Shown: positions 29,113 through 39,253, counted from the first letter of the stretch. The stretch is DNA of 64,000 nt from Gammaproteobacteria bacterium (GCA_002690865.1 NZGG01000024.1:172417-236416); one strand, 5' to 3'. Numbers and translations: made by a program. The notes: generated from the sequence alone by a model not told the origin.

Positions 29113-30360
29113 GTGGAAAAAGTCGTTGCACAGTACCTTAGGCTGTATGCAGAACCTGAAGCTAAAGATCTATCAGATTCTTTAGCAACCAATCAGTCAA
29201 CGTTAGGGGTTTATAGACACTGTCTTGTAATTCCCGCATTCAAAGAGAACTACAGCGATTTGTTAAAAGTCTGGAGACGACTACCGCAAGACACCTTAAT
29301 AATAATAGTGATTAACTCTTACCTAACATGTGACCATCAAACCACTAGGCTTTTTGATAATATCTGTAAACGAAGCTTAATAAAACGACTTACCGAAAGG
29401 GTTTCTTTTCTTCGCAAAACACAAGACAAAGATATTCTTGTCGTGGATCGCTGTCATCCATCAACAATAATTCCAAAGAAAAATGGTGTTGGACTTGCAA
29501 GAAAGATTGGGGCCGACATCGCCTTAATGTTAATTACAAAAAAAATAATACTCGAAAGTAAGATTGCTGTTACAGATGCTGATGTCTGCCTCCCTCCTAA
29601 TTACTTTAAACCTAACATGAATCTCGGGGATGCAGCGCTTATCTATCCATTTAGGCACTCTGCGACAAATCATTTAGTAGAAGGGATACTACTATATGAA
29701 ATATCTATGCTTTATTACACTGCCGGCATAAAATGGAGTGGATCCCCATACGGCTTCACTACTATTGGGTCGGTAATGATGCTGAGTCCCGAATATTATT
29801 CTCAAGTAAGAGGGTTCCCTAAAAAAAATGCTGCGGAAGATTTTTATCTGCTGAATAAGCTCGCTAAAGTCGGCAATATTCGAAGCATCAAAGCACCAAT
29901 CATCGAAATAAAAGCTCGTCTCTCGAAACGGGTTCCATTCGGAACCGGTCCCGCTCTCCTAAAGATCCAGGATCTCTCCAAACCTCTTGAAGATTATAAA
30001 TTTTATAATCCTTGGATCTTTACCGAACTGCGCAACTTCCTCAGAACGTTTTCCTTAATATGGGAAACAACAGATGTCCGAATTTTATATAGAGATTGGC
30101 CTAATTTAGATAGGTATTGTGAGAAATTAGGGTTCTATTCCTTGATTGAAAAACGTAGGAATGAAACTAATTCAGCGCTTGCATTCAACAGATGCTTAAA
30201 CGAATGGTTTGATGGATTTAAGACTCTTAGATTTATACATGAGATGCGAGAACATTATCCATCTGTAAGCGTAACTAAAATAAAAGATGCTCCTTTCATA
30301 AAGGATTACAAAACTCTAAATAAACTGCGGGACCAGCTTGCTAAGAGATGTTTAGATTAA
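29113..30360 (+). CDS. Glycosyltransferase-like protein
   Basis: 415 aa starting with GTG, 8 bases after miaE. A GT-A-like pattern is visible: CLVIPAFKENYSDLLKV near the N-terminus (nucleotide-binding strand), VGLARKIGADIAL, then TDADVCLPPNYF (about residues 155-166), where DAD is a DxD-type metal site, and later AAEDFYLLNKLAKVG (about 237-251), which resembles the ED motif of family 2 enzymes. No membrane segments are obvious. The sugar donor and acceptor are unknown. Coupling to a tRNA-modifying enzyme is noteworthy but may be only shared transcription. Confidence 0.65.
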   Translation: MEKVVAQYLRLYAEPEAKDLSDSLATNQSTLGVYRHCLVIPAFKENYSDLLKVWRRLPQDTLIIIVINSYLTCDHQTTRLFDNICKRSLIKRLTERVSFLRKTQDKDILVVDRCHPSTIIPKKNGVGLARKIGADIALMLITKKIILESKIAVTDADVCLPPNYFKPNMNLGDAALIYPFRHSATNHLVEGILLYEISMLYYTAGIKWSGSPYGFTTIGSVMMLSPEYYSQVRGFPKKNAAEDFYLLNKLAKVGNIRSIKAPIIEIKARLSKRVPFGTGPALLKIQDLSKPLEDYKFYNPWIFTELRNFLRTFSLIWETTDVRILYRDWPNLDRYCEKLGFYSLIEKRRNETNSALAFNRCLNEWFDGFKTLRFIHEMREHYPSVSVTKIKDAPFIKDYKTLNKLRDQLAKRCLD

Positions 30361-30405
30361 CATGCTAAAGTATTGGTCCTACGTTAACGCGACTATGATC
30401 AAAAA

Positions 30406-31365
30406 ATGTATACAGTTTTTATTGACGGCCACATAGGTACAACAGGTCTCCTTATCCGGAGTCGACTTGAGGGAAGAAGCGACATCGAAATCTTGAATGT
30501 AGCTGAAGCCGAAAGAAAAAATCCTAAGGTAAAGCGGGACGTCATGTCCAGCGCAGACGTGGTAATACTATGTCTGCCAGATGACGCTGCGAGAGAATCT
30601 TTCGAGATTAGTAAAGGAAGCACACGCTTTATCGATGCCAGTAGTGCTCATAGAGTAGATCCAGCGTGGATCTACGGATTACCCGAGTTAAAAACTAAGC
30701 ACCGTGAGGCTATTTCAAATGCTCAATATGTTACAAATCCGGGGTGTTGGGCAACAGCATTCATAGCATTAACGGCACCACTAATTGACCAAGGGATTTT
30801 ATCCAGGGACAGTCAATTAATAATCAATGGTGTTTCAGGATACAGCGGTGGCGGGAAAAGTCTAATTACTCGCTATGAAGAACAGCAGTTGAGTAGACCA
30901 GACGCACTGTGGCATTCTCGCCCCTACGCTTTGGGCCTCACACACAAGCATATACCAGAAATGCTTATTCATTCAGGACTGGGTATTGAACCACTCTTTC
31001 TACCCAGTGTAGGACACTTTCATCAGGGGATGTTAGTCAGTGTACCTTTGTTTTCTGAACAGCTAACAAGCTGTTCCCGATCAATGGATGATATTTACAA
31101 GTGCCTTAACGAAAGATACGAATCTGAACCATGCGTTACGTTGCATCATCCAAACGATGAAAATGCGCTAGATAGAGGATTTATTGACCCCCAAAAAAAC
31201 AACGGGACCAATGAACTAGACATTTACATATTCGGCAAGGAAAGCCAGATAGTACTGATCTCAGTATTAGACAACCTCGGTAAGGGTGCATCAGGAGCAG
31301 CGGTACAGAACTTGAACTTAATGTTAGGACTTCCTGAGTGTTCAGGCCTAAACGTAAAAAGGTAG
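30406..31365 (+). CDS. argC: N-acetyl-gamma-glutamyl-phosphate reductase, type 2
   Basis: 319 aa, the length of the short type 2 form rather than the ~340-350 aa type 1. The N-terminal Rossmann segment is FIDGHIGTTGLLI; the catalytic Cys is in TNPGCWATA (about 114-122); HxxEM-type substrate residues follow in LTHKHIPEM. It would reduce N-acetylglutamyl phosphate to the semialdehyde in arginine synthesis. An aminotransferase gene starts 4 bases downstream. A role on a related acyl phosphate is possible if a type 1 argC exists elsewhere. Confidence 0.88.
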   Translation: MYTVFIDGHIGTTGLLIRSRLEGRSDIEILNVAEAERKNPKVKRDVMSSADVVILCLPDDAARESFEISKGSTRFIDASSAHRVDPAWIYGLPELKTKHREAISNAQYVTNPGCWATAFIALTAPLIDQGILSRDSQLIINGVSGYSGGGKSLITRYEEQQLSRPDALWHSRPYALGLTHKHIPEMLIHSGLGIEPLFLPSVGHFHQGMLVSVPLFSEQLTSCSRSMDDIYKCLNERYESEPCVTLHHPNDENALDRGFIDPQKNNGTNELDIYIFGKESQIVLISVLDNLGKGASGAAVQNLNLMLGLPECSGLNVKR

Positions 31366-31369
31366 ATTC

Positions 31370-32626
31370 ATGGCCATAAATGATAGTAGCGTCAACCAAT
31401 TAGCTTCAGAACAAAAAAAATTAGAGGCAAACTATAATGCATTAAGGCTAGAAAATCTGGCCCTTGATCTCACACGAGGTAAACCATCAAGCGCCCAGCT
31501 AAACCTCTCAAACAAGCTGGATGGAATCCTTGAAGATTTTTTCTTATTGCAAGATGGAACTGATGTTAGGAATTATGGGGGTATTCGAGGCATCCCCGAA
31601 GCAAGAGACATGGGTGCGCTATTTTTAGATGTCGATCCCAGCAATGTGATGGTTGGCGGGAACAGCAGTCTTACTCTCATGTATCAATACGTGGAACATA
31701 TGCTTCCTATTTGGCGCAGTGAGTCTTCTACCATAAAGTTTATATGTGTGACTCCTGGATATGATCGACATTTCACCATTTGTGAGCAGTTTAGTATTGA
31801 AATGATATCAGTAAAGTTAACTAATGACGGGCCAGATATGGAAAGAATTTTTTCATTAGTTGAAAATGATTCATCTATAAAAGGAATCTGGTGCGTACCA
31901 AAGTATTCTAATCCCACGGGTCATACCTACTCTAAAAAAACAGTCCAAAGTTTTGCTCAGCTAGGAAAAGTAGCGGGCGATAATTTTAGGATTATATGGG
32001 ATAACGCCTACGCCGTTCACCATTTAGGTGACACACCAGAAAAATTGGAAAATATAAAATGGGCCTGCGAAAAAGAGGGCACCGCAGATAACGTGGTGAT
32101 GTTTGCCAGCACATCTAAAGTCACTTTCGCAGGAGGAGGAATCTCTTTTTTTAGTTCTTCCCACAAAAACCTTGATGATTTTGAAAAGTACTTATCTGCT
32201 CAGCTGATAGGATTTGATAAAGTCAACCAGCTTAGACATGTGCGTTTCCTTAAAAATGAGTTGGCAATTACTGAGCACATGAAAAAACATAAAGAAATAA
32301 TTCAACCAAAGTTTGCTTTAGTTGAGGCAAAACTCAATACCTCATTTGCTGGCAAAAATATCGCAACATGGACAAAACCGAATGGGGGCTACTTTGTTTC
32401 TCTTGATACGACCCACAAGGTTGCAGATAAAGTAGTAAATCTAGCGTCAGCTGTTGGTGTCAAACTAACTCCGGCTGGTGCAACTTATCCCTACGGTCGC
32501 GACCCAAATAATAGTAATATTCGAATAGCTCCTACTTATCCTCCTATGAGTGAGCTTGAGAAAGCAATGGATGTCTTAGTTCTCTGTATTGAGCTTGCGA
32601 CTGTCAATCATCTGGTCAACATATGA
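31370..32626 (+). CDS. PLP aminotransferase, aspartate aminotransferase type Ic-like
   Basis: 418 aa fold-type I enzyme. The N-terminal ENLALDLTRGKPSSAQLNLS is the hallmark of the PF12897-type group (formerly called MocR-like), some of which are aspartate aminotransferases. The PLP lysine lies in FASTSKVTFAGGG (about 247-259), the Asn/Asp pair in PKYSNPTG and IWDNAYAVH, and the distal carboxylate-binding Arg in NIRIAPTYPP. It lies 4 bases after argC and overlaps the symporter by 4 bases. Ornithine or aspartate chemistry fits the context; the substrate is not provable. Confidence 0.85.
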   Translation: MAINDSSVNQLASEQKKLEANYNALRLENLALDLTRGKPSSAQLNLSNKLDGILEDFFLLQDGTDVRNYGGIRGIPEARDMGALFLDVDPSNVMVGGNSSLTLMYQYVEHMLPIWRSESSTIKFICVTPGYDRHFTICEQFSIEMISVKLTNDGPDMERIFSLVENDSSIKGIWCVPKYSNPTGHTYSKKTVQSFAQLGKVAGDNFRIIWDNAYAVHHLGDTPEKLENIKWACEKEGTADNVVMFASTSKVTFAGGGISFFSSSHKNLDDFEKYLSAQLIGFDKVNQLRHVRFLKNELAITEHMKKHKEIIQPKFALVEAKLNTSFAGKNIATWTKPNGGYFVSLDTTHKVADKVVNLASAVGVKLTPAGATYPYGRDPNNSNIRIAPTYPPMSELEKAMDVLVLCIELATVNHLVNI

Positions 32627-34146
32627 CATTAAGCTTTGTCGACAGTATTGTTATTTTTACCTATTTCTTCGCCTTATTACTAATGGGGGCTTTTTTCGCA
32701 ACCAAAAATAATTCAACAGAAGAATACTTTGTGGGCAGCAGACGTTTCAAGGGCTGGATCTTAGGTATATCTCTGGTAGGAACATCAATCAGTTCAATTA
32801 CGTTCTTGGCCTATCCAGGTGATGCTTTCAAAACCGCCTGGTTACGCTTTCTTCCAAATCTTATGTTGCCAATTGCAGTTTTAGTTGCTGCTTATTTCTT
32901 TCTACCCAAGCTTAGAAGTGGTAAGTCAACGACTGCCTACGAATTCCTTGAAACCCGTTTTGGGTCCTCTATTAGAATTTATGGGGCAGGATCATTCATC
33001 GTAGCCCAAATCGTTCGTCTTAGTTTAATCCTTTACCTAGTCGCGCTTGTCCTACAACAAATTATTGGTCTTTCCTTATACGAATGCATAACGTTAGCCG
33101 GTATCGCAGTTGCGCTCTACACTGTTCTAGGAGGAATTAATGCGGTTATATGGACCGATGTAATACAAACAATAGTACTTTTGTTTGGCGGTTTAGCGTG
33201 CGTAATCCTTATTTCTGATGCTCTTCCCGGTGGCTTTGCTCAAATCATCGAAGTGGGTAATAATCATGGCAAATTGGCCTTTTCCGAACTTAGGGACGGA
33301 CAGCTAACGCAGGTATCCTTGCTACCAAATCTAACCGAGAAAACTATTACTATGATGCTTCTGATTGGATTGATTAGTTGGCTTACTGAGTATTCAAGCA
33401 ATCAAAACACGGTGCAACGATTTAATGCTGCAAGATCTGCCTCAGAGGCCCGAAAAGCGATGTATATTTGTGCCGCCATAAGTCTGCCTGCTTGGGCTTT
33501 TTTCATGTTCTTAGGAACCGCCCTTTATGTATTCTTTGATAGTTTCCCTGCAATACCAGCAACAGAGATCCTGGAAGGGACCCGTAAAGCAGAAGAAATA
33601 TTGCCTTATTACGTTATTCATTACTTACCTGAAGGAATTACCGGTCTGGTATTAGCTGCCGTGTTGGCTGCGGCCATGTCATCACTTGACAGCAGTATCA
33701 ACTCAATATCTACTGTAGCCACTTCAGATATTTACCGACGCTTCATCAGCAAACATGCTTTAGATTCTCACTATCTAAGAGTCGCAAGACTATTAGGTTT
33801 AGTGATAGGAGTCTTAATGATTGTCGGAGCGATTATCCTTAGCAAGGCTCAGACGAAGACCATTCAAGATACAGCAATGATTCTCACATCTCTTCTCGCA
33901 GGTGGGCTACTCTCAATTTATGCAATTGGTTTCTTTTCTCATCGCGGCGACCATCGGCATATTATGTTTGGTATTTTCGCGACTATGGTATTCACGGCAT
34001 GGACAGTTCTTTCTTCTCGATCATTGCTACCTGAGTTCTTTTCTTATCCATTCGACCTCTATTACACTGGTTTAATAGGTAATATCGTGATGTTTGTTGT
34101 CGTTTATGGGATCAGTCTTACCTTTCCTCTCAAAAATTCACCTTAA
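32623..34146 (+). CDS. Sodium:solute symporter (SSS family)
   Basis: 507 aa with about 13 membrane segments. The family's core is visible: GSRRFKGWILGISLVGTSIS near residues 38-57, YTVLGGINAVIWTDVIQ (about 166-182) and AAVLAAAMSSLDSSINSIST (about 344-363), the last carrying sodium-site Ser residues. It imports an organic solute with Na+. The ATG overlaps the aminotransferase stop, so the solute may be related to that enzyme's substrate, for example an amino acid; this is inference. Confidence 0.88.
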   Translation: MTLSFVDSIVIFTYFFALLLMGAFFATKNNSTEEYFVGSRRFKGWILGISLVGTSISSITFLAYPGDAFKTAWLRFLPNLMLPIAVLVAAYFFLPKLRSGKSTTAYEFLETRFGSSIRIYGAGSFIVAQIVRLSLILYLVALVLQQIIGLSLYECITLAGIAVALYTVLGGINAVIWTDVIQTIVLLFGGLACVILISDALPGGFAQIIEVGNNHGKLAFSELRDGQLTQVSLLPNLTEKTITMMLLIGLISWLTEYSSNQNTVQRFNAARSASEARKAMYICAAISLPAWAFFMFLGTALYVFFDSFPAIPATEILEGTRKAEEILPYYVIHYLPEGITGLVLAAVLAAAMSSLDSSINSISTVATSDIYRRFISKHALDSHYLRVARLLGLVIGVLMIVGAIILSKAQTKTIQDTAMILTSLLAGGLLSIYAIGFFSHRGDHRHIMFGIFATMVFTAWTVLSSRSLLPEFFSYPFDLYYTGLIGNIVMFVVVYGISLTFPLKNSP

Positions 34147-34221
34147 TGAGAAATTCATGCTCGTGCTAAGATATGGGAAGTTATTTTATCTTCAACTTAT
34201 AACACCCGATGGCAGCGCTTA

Positions 34222-35475
34222 ATGAAGTTCATGAAAAACCTCTTTGGAGACTCAATTACAAATAGCGCAAGCGACTTTGCTAGATTAGAACTCCCTAAAG
34301 AATTATTACAAGCTATCGATGAACTAGGATTTAGTGACTGCACACCGGTACAAAAAGAGGTTCTTCCGGAATCGATTGATGGTTCAGACATAATCGCTCA
34401 GGCACAAACAGGAACAGGGAAAACTGCTGCTTTTCTTATTTCGATGATCACTTACCATATCGAAAACCCTGAGCTAAATGACAGAAATCCGGGAACGCCC
34501 TTTGCATTGATTATCGCTCCAACTCGAGAACTTGTAATGCAAATCGCTGGTGATGCGGAAAAGCTTTCAATTCATACAGAGATCAGTATTACCCCAGTTG
34601 TTGGCGGCATCGATTATGAAAAACAGAAACAACGTATGCAAACTAATGTTGATATTGTCGTCGCGACACCAGGGAGATTATTGGATTTCTGTCGTTCGAA
34701 TATTATTGATCTCTCAAAAGTAGAGTCGCTCGTGATTGACGAAGCAGATCGGATGTTATCCATGGGATTCATCCCTGATGTTAAAAATATTATCAGGCGT
34801 ACGCCCCATAAAGAGTTTCGTCAAACACAGCTTTTCAGCGCAACGCTTAGTGAAGATATTCAACGACTCGCTGCGACTTGGACTTTAAATCCATTCCTAG
34901 TCCACGTTAAACCTGAAGAAGTTGCAGTAGAGTCGGTTACGCAGCAAGTCTATTTGACATCGGAGAACGATAAATTCAAGGTACTGTATAACTTGCTGAA
35001 TTCCACGGAAGTCACTAAGGCGATAATTTTTGTAAATCGCCGAGATCAAACCCGTGATCTGGAAGATACCCTTTATCGCTATAATATTAATACCGGACTA
35101 CTCAATGGTGACGTTCCCCAAAGACGAAGGATAAGAACTCTAGATCAGTTTAAGTCAGGAGCAATCAAGGTGCTCGTTGCGACAGATGTTGCAGGTAGAG
35201 GTATTCATGTCGATGACATTAGTCACGTTATTAACTTTAATCTTCCTGAAGATCCTGAGGATTATGTTCATAGGATAGGAAGAACAGGAAGAGCTGGCGC
35301 CAAAGGCACTTCGATAAGTCTTGTTTGTGAAAATGACGTTTTTATGTTGCCTGCTATTGAAACACTGCTTGGTCAAAACATTATCAGTATGCAGCCAGAA
35401 GAAAAGCTTTTGCTAGCACTACCTAAACCAAACCGTCGGAGGGGGAAAGTTACGACAGCGAAAAGAAAATACTAA
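34222..35475 (+). CDS. rhlB: DEAD-box RNA helicase, RhlB-like
   Basis: 417 aa. All helicase motifs are present in order: Q motif (GFSDCTPVQKEVLP), I (AQTGTGKT), Ia (PTRELVMQ), GG, Ib (TPGRLLD), II (VIDEADRM), III (FSATL), IV-V (VATDVAGRGIHV) and VI (HRIGRTGRAG). The length and the short basic tail (RRRGKVTTAKRK) fit RhlB, which helps RNase E unwind RNA in the degradosome; other DEAD paralogues cannot be excluded without comparison. Confidence 0.85.
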   Translation: MKFMKNLFGDSITNSASDFARLELPKELLQAIDELGFSDCTPVQKEVLPESIDGSDIIAQAQTGTGKTAAFLISMITYHIENPELNDRNPGTPFALIIAPTRELVMQIAGDAEKLSIHTEISITPVVGGIDYEKQKQRMQTNVDIVVATPGRLLDFCRSNIIDLSKVESLVIDEADRMLSMGFIPDVKNIIRRTPHKEFRQTQLFSATLSEDIQRLAATWTLNPFLVHVKPEEVAVESVTQQVYLTSENDKFKVLYNLLNSTEVTKAIIFVNRRDQTRDLEDTLYRYNINTGLLNGDVPQRRRIRTLDQFKSGAIKVLVATDVAGRGIHVDDISHVINFNLPEDPEDYVHRIGRTGRAGAKGTSISLVCENDVFMLPAIETLLGQNIISMQPEEKLLLALPKPNRRRGKVTTAKRKY

Positions 35476-35677
35476 ACAATCTAGCTAAGCTCTTTCACCG
35501 GTGTTGAAAAATCAACGTATTAGTAGATATAGTAAATCTATATTCATATTTAGTTGCTTGCAGAAATCAACTTTAGTATTCAGAAGAATAAGAGTCTTGT
35601 AGCAATTACTTTAGAGAACATTCATAGGGTCAAAGGGACTACTTAACTCCTATCGCTAAAACTAATCAGAGAATATT

Positions 35678-36064
35678 ATGGGTTCATTAATCATGGCAGA
35701 ATCGTTGAACATACTAGGTGGGAAACTGCTTCCTTGCAGTGACTCGCCAGCCACGGGGTTTTTTAGAGACGGCTGCTGTAATACATGTAATGAGGATATT
35801 GGGTCGCATACAGTTTGCGTTGAAGTCACCATAGAATTTTTAGAATACTCTCGGTTTTCAGGTAACGATTTATCAACCGCGCGTCCAAACCTCGCTTTCC
35901 CTGGTTTGAAAGAAGGTGACCGCTGGTGCCTATGCGCAGGTCGTTGGCTTCAAGCATACAAAGAAGGCATGGCCCCCAAAGTTTTCTTGCGTAATTCACA
36001 TATTAAAGCACTTGAATTAATACCTCTTCCTTTTCTTGAAGAATTTGCAATTCAACTTAATTAA
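35678..36064 (+). CDS. DUF2237 family protein
   Basis: 128 aa, a near-complete match to the DUF2237 pattern: NILGGKLLPC, TGFFRDGCCNT, DIGSHTVCVEVT, FLEYSRFSGNDLSTARP, FPGLKEGDRWCLCAGRW. The Cys-rich, strongly conserved core is typical, but no activity is known. An alternative ATG lies five codons in (MAESLN). It stands alone between rhlB and a convergent CoA-transferase gene. Confidence 0.9.
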   Translation: MGSLIMAESLNILGGKLLPCSDSPATGFFRDGCCNTCNEDIGSHTVCVEVTIEFLEYSRFSGNDLSTARPNLAFPGLKEGDRWCLCAGRWLQAYKEGMAPKVFLRNSHIKALELIPLPFLEEFAIQLN

Positions 36065-36139
36065 ATTGACAAATCTAGCTACAAGTTTTTTGATCGGAGA
36101 TTAAAAATTTCGTATTGCTAGAACTAAACCTCTTAGTCT

Positions 36140-37384
36140 TTACGTGAGGGAAAAGCTGTCACCGAGTTGATCTCGAAACTTGGGATGTGCAATCTCTGTT
36201 AACTTTTTTATACGTTCATCCACCGTCGTATTTTTTAATCTTGCTATACCATATTCGGTAACAACTATATCTAAATCTGTCCTTAAGGCCGTAACCATCT
36301 CCACGCGGGGAACGATACGAGATATCTGTCCACCACGCGCTGTAGAGGCCATCGCAATGATTGATCGTCCATTCCTACTGCGTTTTGATGCACGCATAAA
36401 ATCTACCGAACCTCCTGTACCAGAAACTTGACGTCCATTTGTGAATTCTGCATTTACTTGTCCAAAAAGATCTATTTCCATAGCAGAATTTATCGATACA
36501 AAATTATCTAATTGAGCAATGACGCTTAACTCGTGAGTATAATTTGCTCCTCTAAAAATTATACTATTCTCCTCTGCAACCCAATCGAGAAATTCTAGAG
36601 ACCCCAAAGCAATGCCAGTCACATGCTTACCATTATCGATAGATTTAAACTTGCCATTCAGATTTCCATTGGTTACCAAATTCATGACTCCGTCATCAAT
36701 AAGTCCTCCGTGAAAACCCAGATCATTCTTATCCCTCAAACAAGATAAGATCGCTGCGGGGATCACCCCTACTCCAGTCTGAAGACAATCTCCATCACTG
36801 ATAATTGAGGAAACTAGCCTCGCAATATCACATCCAATTAAATCTACTTCAGACTTAGGGTGTGTAATCAAAGGAGAAGCTTTCTCTACTAAAAAATAAG
36901 GCGCCTGCATATCCACTAGGGGACAACCTATCGGAGCAGTTAACTCCGAATTGATTTGCAAAACCACGTTTTCAGCCCCATCAAGAGCTGCCTGAACAAA
37001 GTCCATACCAGGACCAAATCGTAGTTGACCATTAATGTCTTTTGCTGCTTGTAATAAGGCAATATCTGGAGGGCTATGCAAAATATAGTCGTAAACGGCG
37101 CGCATTTGCATCGGCATATAGTCTACTCTTCCCTCACTAAAACTCTTCTGCAATGAGGGAGTCATAAAGAAGGTCACCATCCTAGAATCAGGCGCTAAGG
37201 AAGTAAGATCTAACTGATTAATAAACAGTGGTTGCTGAATGAATGTTACGCCAGCAGCGCTTTTCCCATCAGCTGCGAGCAATTCAATAAGTCCTCTAGG
37301 TTCATTAGTATAAGCCCCAACATAAACTCTATGTCCTGGCTTGAACAAACTAAGGAAAGCGGATTCTTCAATACACTGAGTCAC
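36140..37384 (-). CDS. Acetyl-CoA hydrolase/transferase family protein
   Basis: 414 aa, related to 4-hydroxybutyrate and acetate CoA-transferases (Cat2-like). The C-terminal domain has NSAMEIDLFGQVNAE, where the Glu is the expected catalytic residue forming the glutamyl-CoA ester, and the glycine loop GTGGSVDFMRASK. VVTEYGIARLKNTTVDERI is also conserved. It would move CoA between carboxylic acids; the acyl partner is unknown. It is slightly shorter at the N-terminus than usual. Confidence 0.85.
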   Translation of the reverse strand: MTQCIEESAFLSLFKPGHRVYVGAYTNEPRGLIELLAADGKSAAGVTFIQQPLFINQLDLTSLAPDSRMVTFFMTPSLQKSFSEGRVDYMPMQMRAVYDYILHSPPDIALLQAAKDINGQLRFGPGMDFVQAALDGAENVVLQINSELTAPIGCPLVDMQAPYFLVEKASPLITHPKSEVDLIGCDIARLVSSIISDGDCLQTGVGVIPAAILSCLRDKNDLGFHGGLIDDGVMNLVTNGNLNGKFKSIDNGKHVTGIALGSLEFLDWVAEENSIIFRGANYTHELSVIAQLDNFVSINSAMEIDLFGQVNAEFTNGRQVSGTGGSVDFMRASKRSRNGRSIIAMASTARGGQISRIVPRVEMVTALRTDLDIVVTEYGIARLKNTTVDERIKKLTEIAHPKFRDQLGDSFSLT

Positions 37385-37585
37385 GATTTAAGCCCGCTAA
37401 CCATAATCCTTTCTCCGCTTACTAAAGGTGCTGGCATACAGCACAAGATTATTATTTACTCCGCTAAACTTACGTTAAACAAAGAGTACTTAAAACGCCA
37501 GCATCTGGAATAAATGAGAAGATAATTTTTCTATGGTTAAATATGAAAATAAACTTTTAGGAGCTAGTTTCATCCTTATAACGAT

Positions 37586-39130
37586 ATGGCGAAAAAAATG
37601 ACTGAACAACCAAATATCGTAGTAATTATGGCTGACGATCTAGGTTTCTCAGATTTAGGATGTTTCGGAGGTGAGATTGACACTCCGAATCTTGATCAAC
37701 TGGCGCTAGAGGGTCAACGGTTTACACAATTTTATACGAATGCAAAATGCTCTCCGTCAAGGGCAGCGCTACTAACCGGACTTTATGCTGAACAAGTTAC
37801 CGAAAAAGCTGACGGCGGAACTCTCCACGCTCGCAACAATATCACCATAGCAGAAATGCTCAAGCTTGCTGGATACAGAACTATGGCAGCGGGGAAATGG
37901 CATCTTGGGGAAAGTAAAGAACGCAGACCAAATGCCCGGGGCTTCGATCGATACTGGGGACTTCTTAGCGGATGCAGCAACTATTTTAACCCCGGTAATC
38001 GCAGACCGAATGAGCCAGAACCAGGGCGCAAAAATGATAACGACCTTCGTCCCTGGTGTGATCAGGATAGAGTTATGTATCCATTCAACCCAAAAAATAA
38101 AAACTTTTATACTACTGATGCAATTACTGATCACGCTGTTGAATTTCTCGAGGAACATAGTTCCGATGAAAAACCTTTCTTTCTTTATATTCCACATTGC
38201 GCTCCCCATTTTCCTCTCCAAGCTTGGCCAAAGGATATTAAAAAATATAGAGATAGATATTCTGTAGGCTGGTCAGATATTCGCCAAAACCGGTACTTTA
38301 AATTACTAGAGCTTGGACTAATTGATCCTAGATGGGGTTTGCCTGCAGCAGATGAACGTGCCAATGTCTCTTATGAAAATCTTGGTGATCATGCTGTTGA
38401 GACCATGGCTGTTTATGCAGCGATGGTGGACCGACTTGATCAAGCTATCGGTCGAATCCTGAATAAACTCTCCGAACTTAATAAAAAAGAAAATACACTA
38501 ATACTTTTCTTATCCGATAACGGAGGGTGTGCGGAGGAAATACACTGTTCCCCTGATATACCTCCGGGAACTATAGATTCCTATCAAACAGTTGGCGCAG
38601 CATGGGCAAATGTCAGCAACACACCATTCAGATTATTTAAAGATTTTGATCATGAAGGTGGTATTTCAACTCCATTAATCGCCAGCTGGCCAGCAAGAAT
38701 TAAGAAGGCAGAACTGATTCACAGTGTTGCTCATATAATCGACTTCATGCCAACATTTGCAGAGCTAGCAGAGATAGATTTACCAACCGAATATAACGAT
38801 CGTCCTTTGCTTCCACTAACAGGTAAAAGTCTTGTCCCATTGTTTGATGGACAAGACTTGAATGTCTCAGGTCGCGAGCTTTTTTGGTTAATTGGTGGAG
38901 CCAAAGCGATGAGGAAGGGGAACTGGAAAATTGTAACGCAGGGGCCCAAACGGATCCAAGCTGGAATACCCATAGAAGAAGGGTATAAAGCATGGGAGCT
39001 ATATGATATGCAGAATGATCGTTGCGAACTTCACAATCTTGCTAGTCGCTATCCTGAAAAAGTCGAATCAATGGCTAATAGTTGGGAGAAGTGGCATAAA
39101 AACTGCCTGAGAGATACCAGTCTGCATTAA
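37586..39130 (+). CDS. Formylglycine-dependent sulfatase
   Basis: 514 aa alkaline-phosphatase-fold enzyme. Metal ligands Asp17-Asp18 lie in MADDLG, the formylglycine signature CSPSRAALLTG has Cys55, and GKWHLG (about 101-106) and LSDNGG (about 313-318) complete the active site. No signal peptide is apparent, so a cytoplasmic location or a missed export signal is possible. It hydrolyses an organic sulfate ester, as used by marine bacteria on algal polysaccharides; the substrate is unknown. The Cys-to-formylglycine maturase is not in the window. Confidence 0.93.
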   Translation: MAKKMTEQPNIVVIMADDLGFSDLGCFGGEIDTPNLDQLALEGQRFTQFYTNAKCSPSRAALLTGLYAEQVTEKADGGTLHARNNITIAEMLKLAGYRTMAAGKWHLGESKERRPNARGFDRYWGLLSGCSNYFNPGNRRPNEPEPGRKNDNDLRPWCDQDRVMYPFNPKNKNFYTTDAITDHAVEFLEEHSSDEKPFFLYIPHCAPHFPLQAWPKDIKKYRDRYSVGWSDIRQNRYFKLLELGLIDPRWGLPAADERANVSYENLGDHAVETMAVYAAMVDRLDQAIGRILNKLSELNKKENTLILFLSDNGGCAEEIHCSPDIPPGTIDSYQTVGAAWANVSNTPFRLFKDFDHEGGISTPLIASWPARIKKAELIHSVAHIIDFMPTFAELAEIDLPTEYNDRPLLPLTGKSLVPLFDGQDLNVSGRELFWLIGGAKAMRKGNWKIVTQGPKRIQAGIPIEEGYKAWELYDMQNDRCELHNLASRYPEKVESMANSWEKWHKNCLRDTSLH

Positions 39131-39220
39131 GCTAAGTAGAAAACTCTTGGTTAAGAAATGGTGATGGAGCTAAGCAGCAATCTTAAGCGGTCCTCAATGT
39201 ATAGCGAAGTTAAAGGGAAA

Positions 39221-39253
39221 GAGCCCGCCTTGGAACAAAACCAAGACGGACTC
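39221..39253 (-). terminator. Rho-independent terminator of amtB
   Basis: A 13-pair stem with a 7-base loop, followed on the minus strand by TTTCCCTTT. Two positions pair as G-U only in the minus-strand transcript (A-C mismatches in the plus reading), which sets the orientation to amtB, ending at 39267. Confidence 0.75.

Noticed and set aside
37772..38221. 149-aa frame antisense to the sulfatase
   Set aside because: Lies wholly inside a well-supported gene and has no family resemblance.
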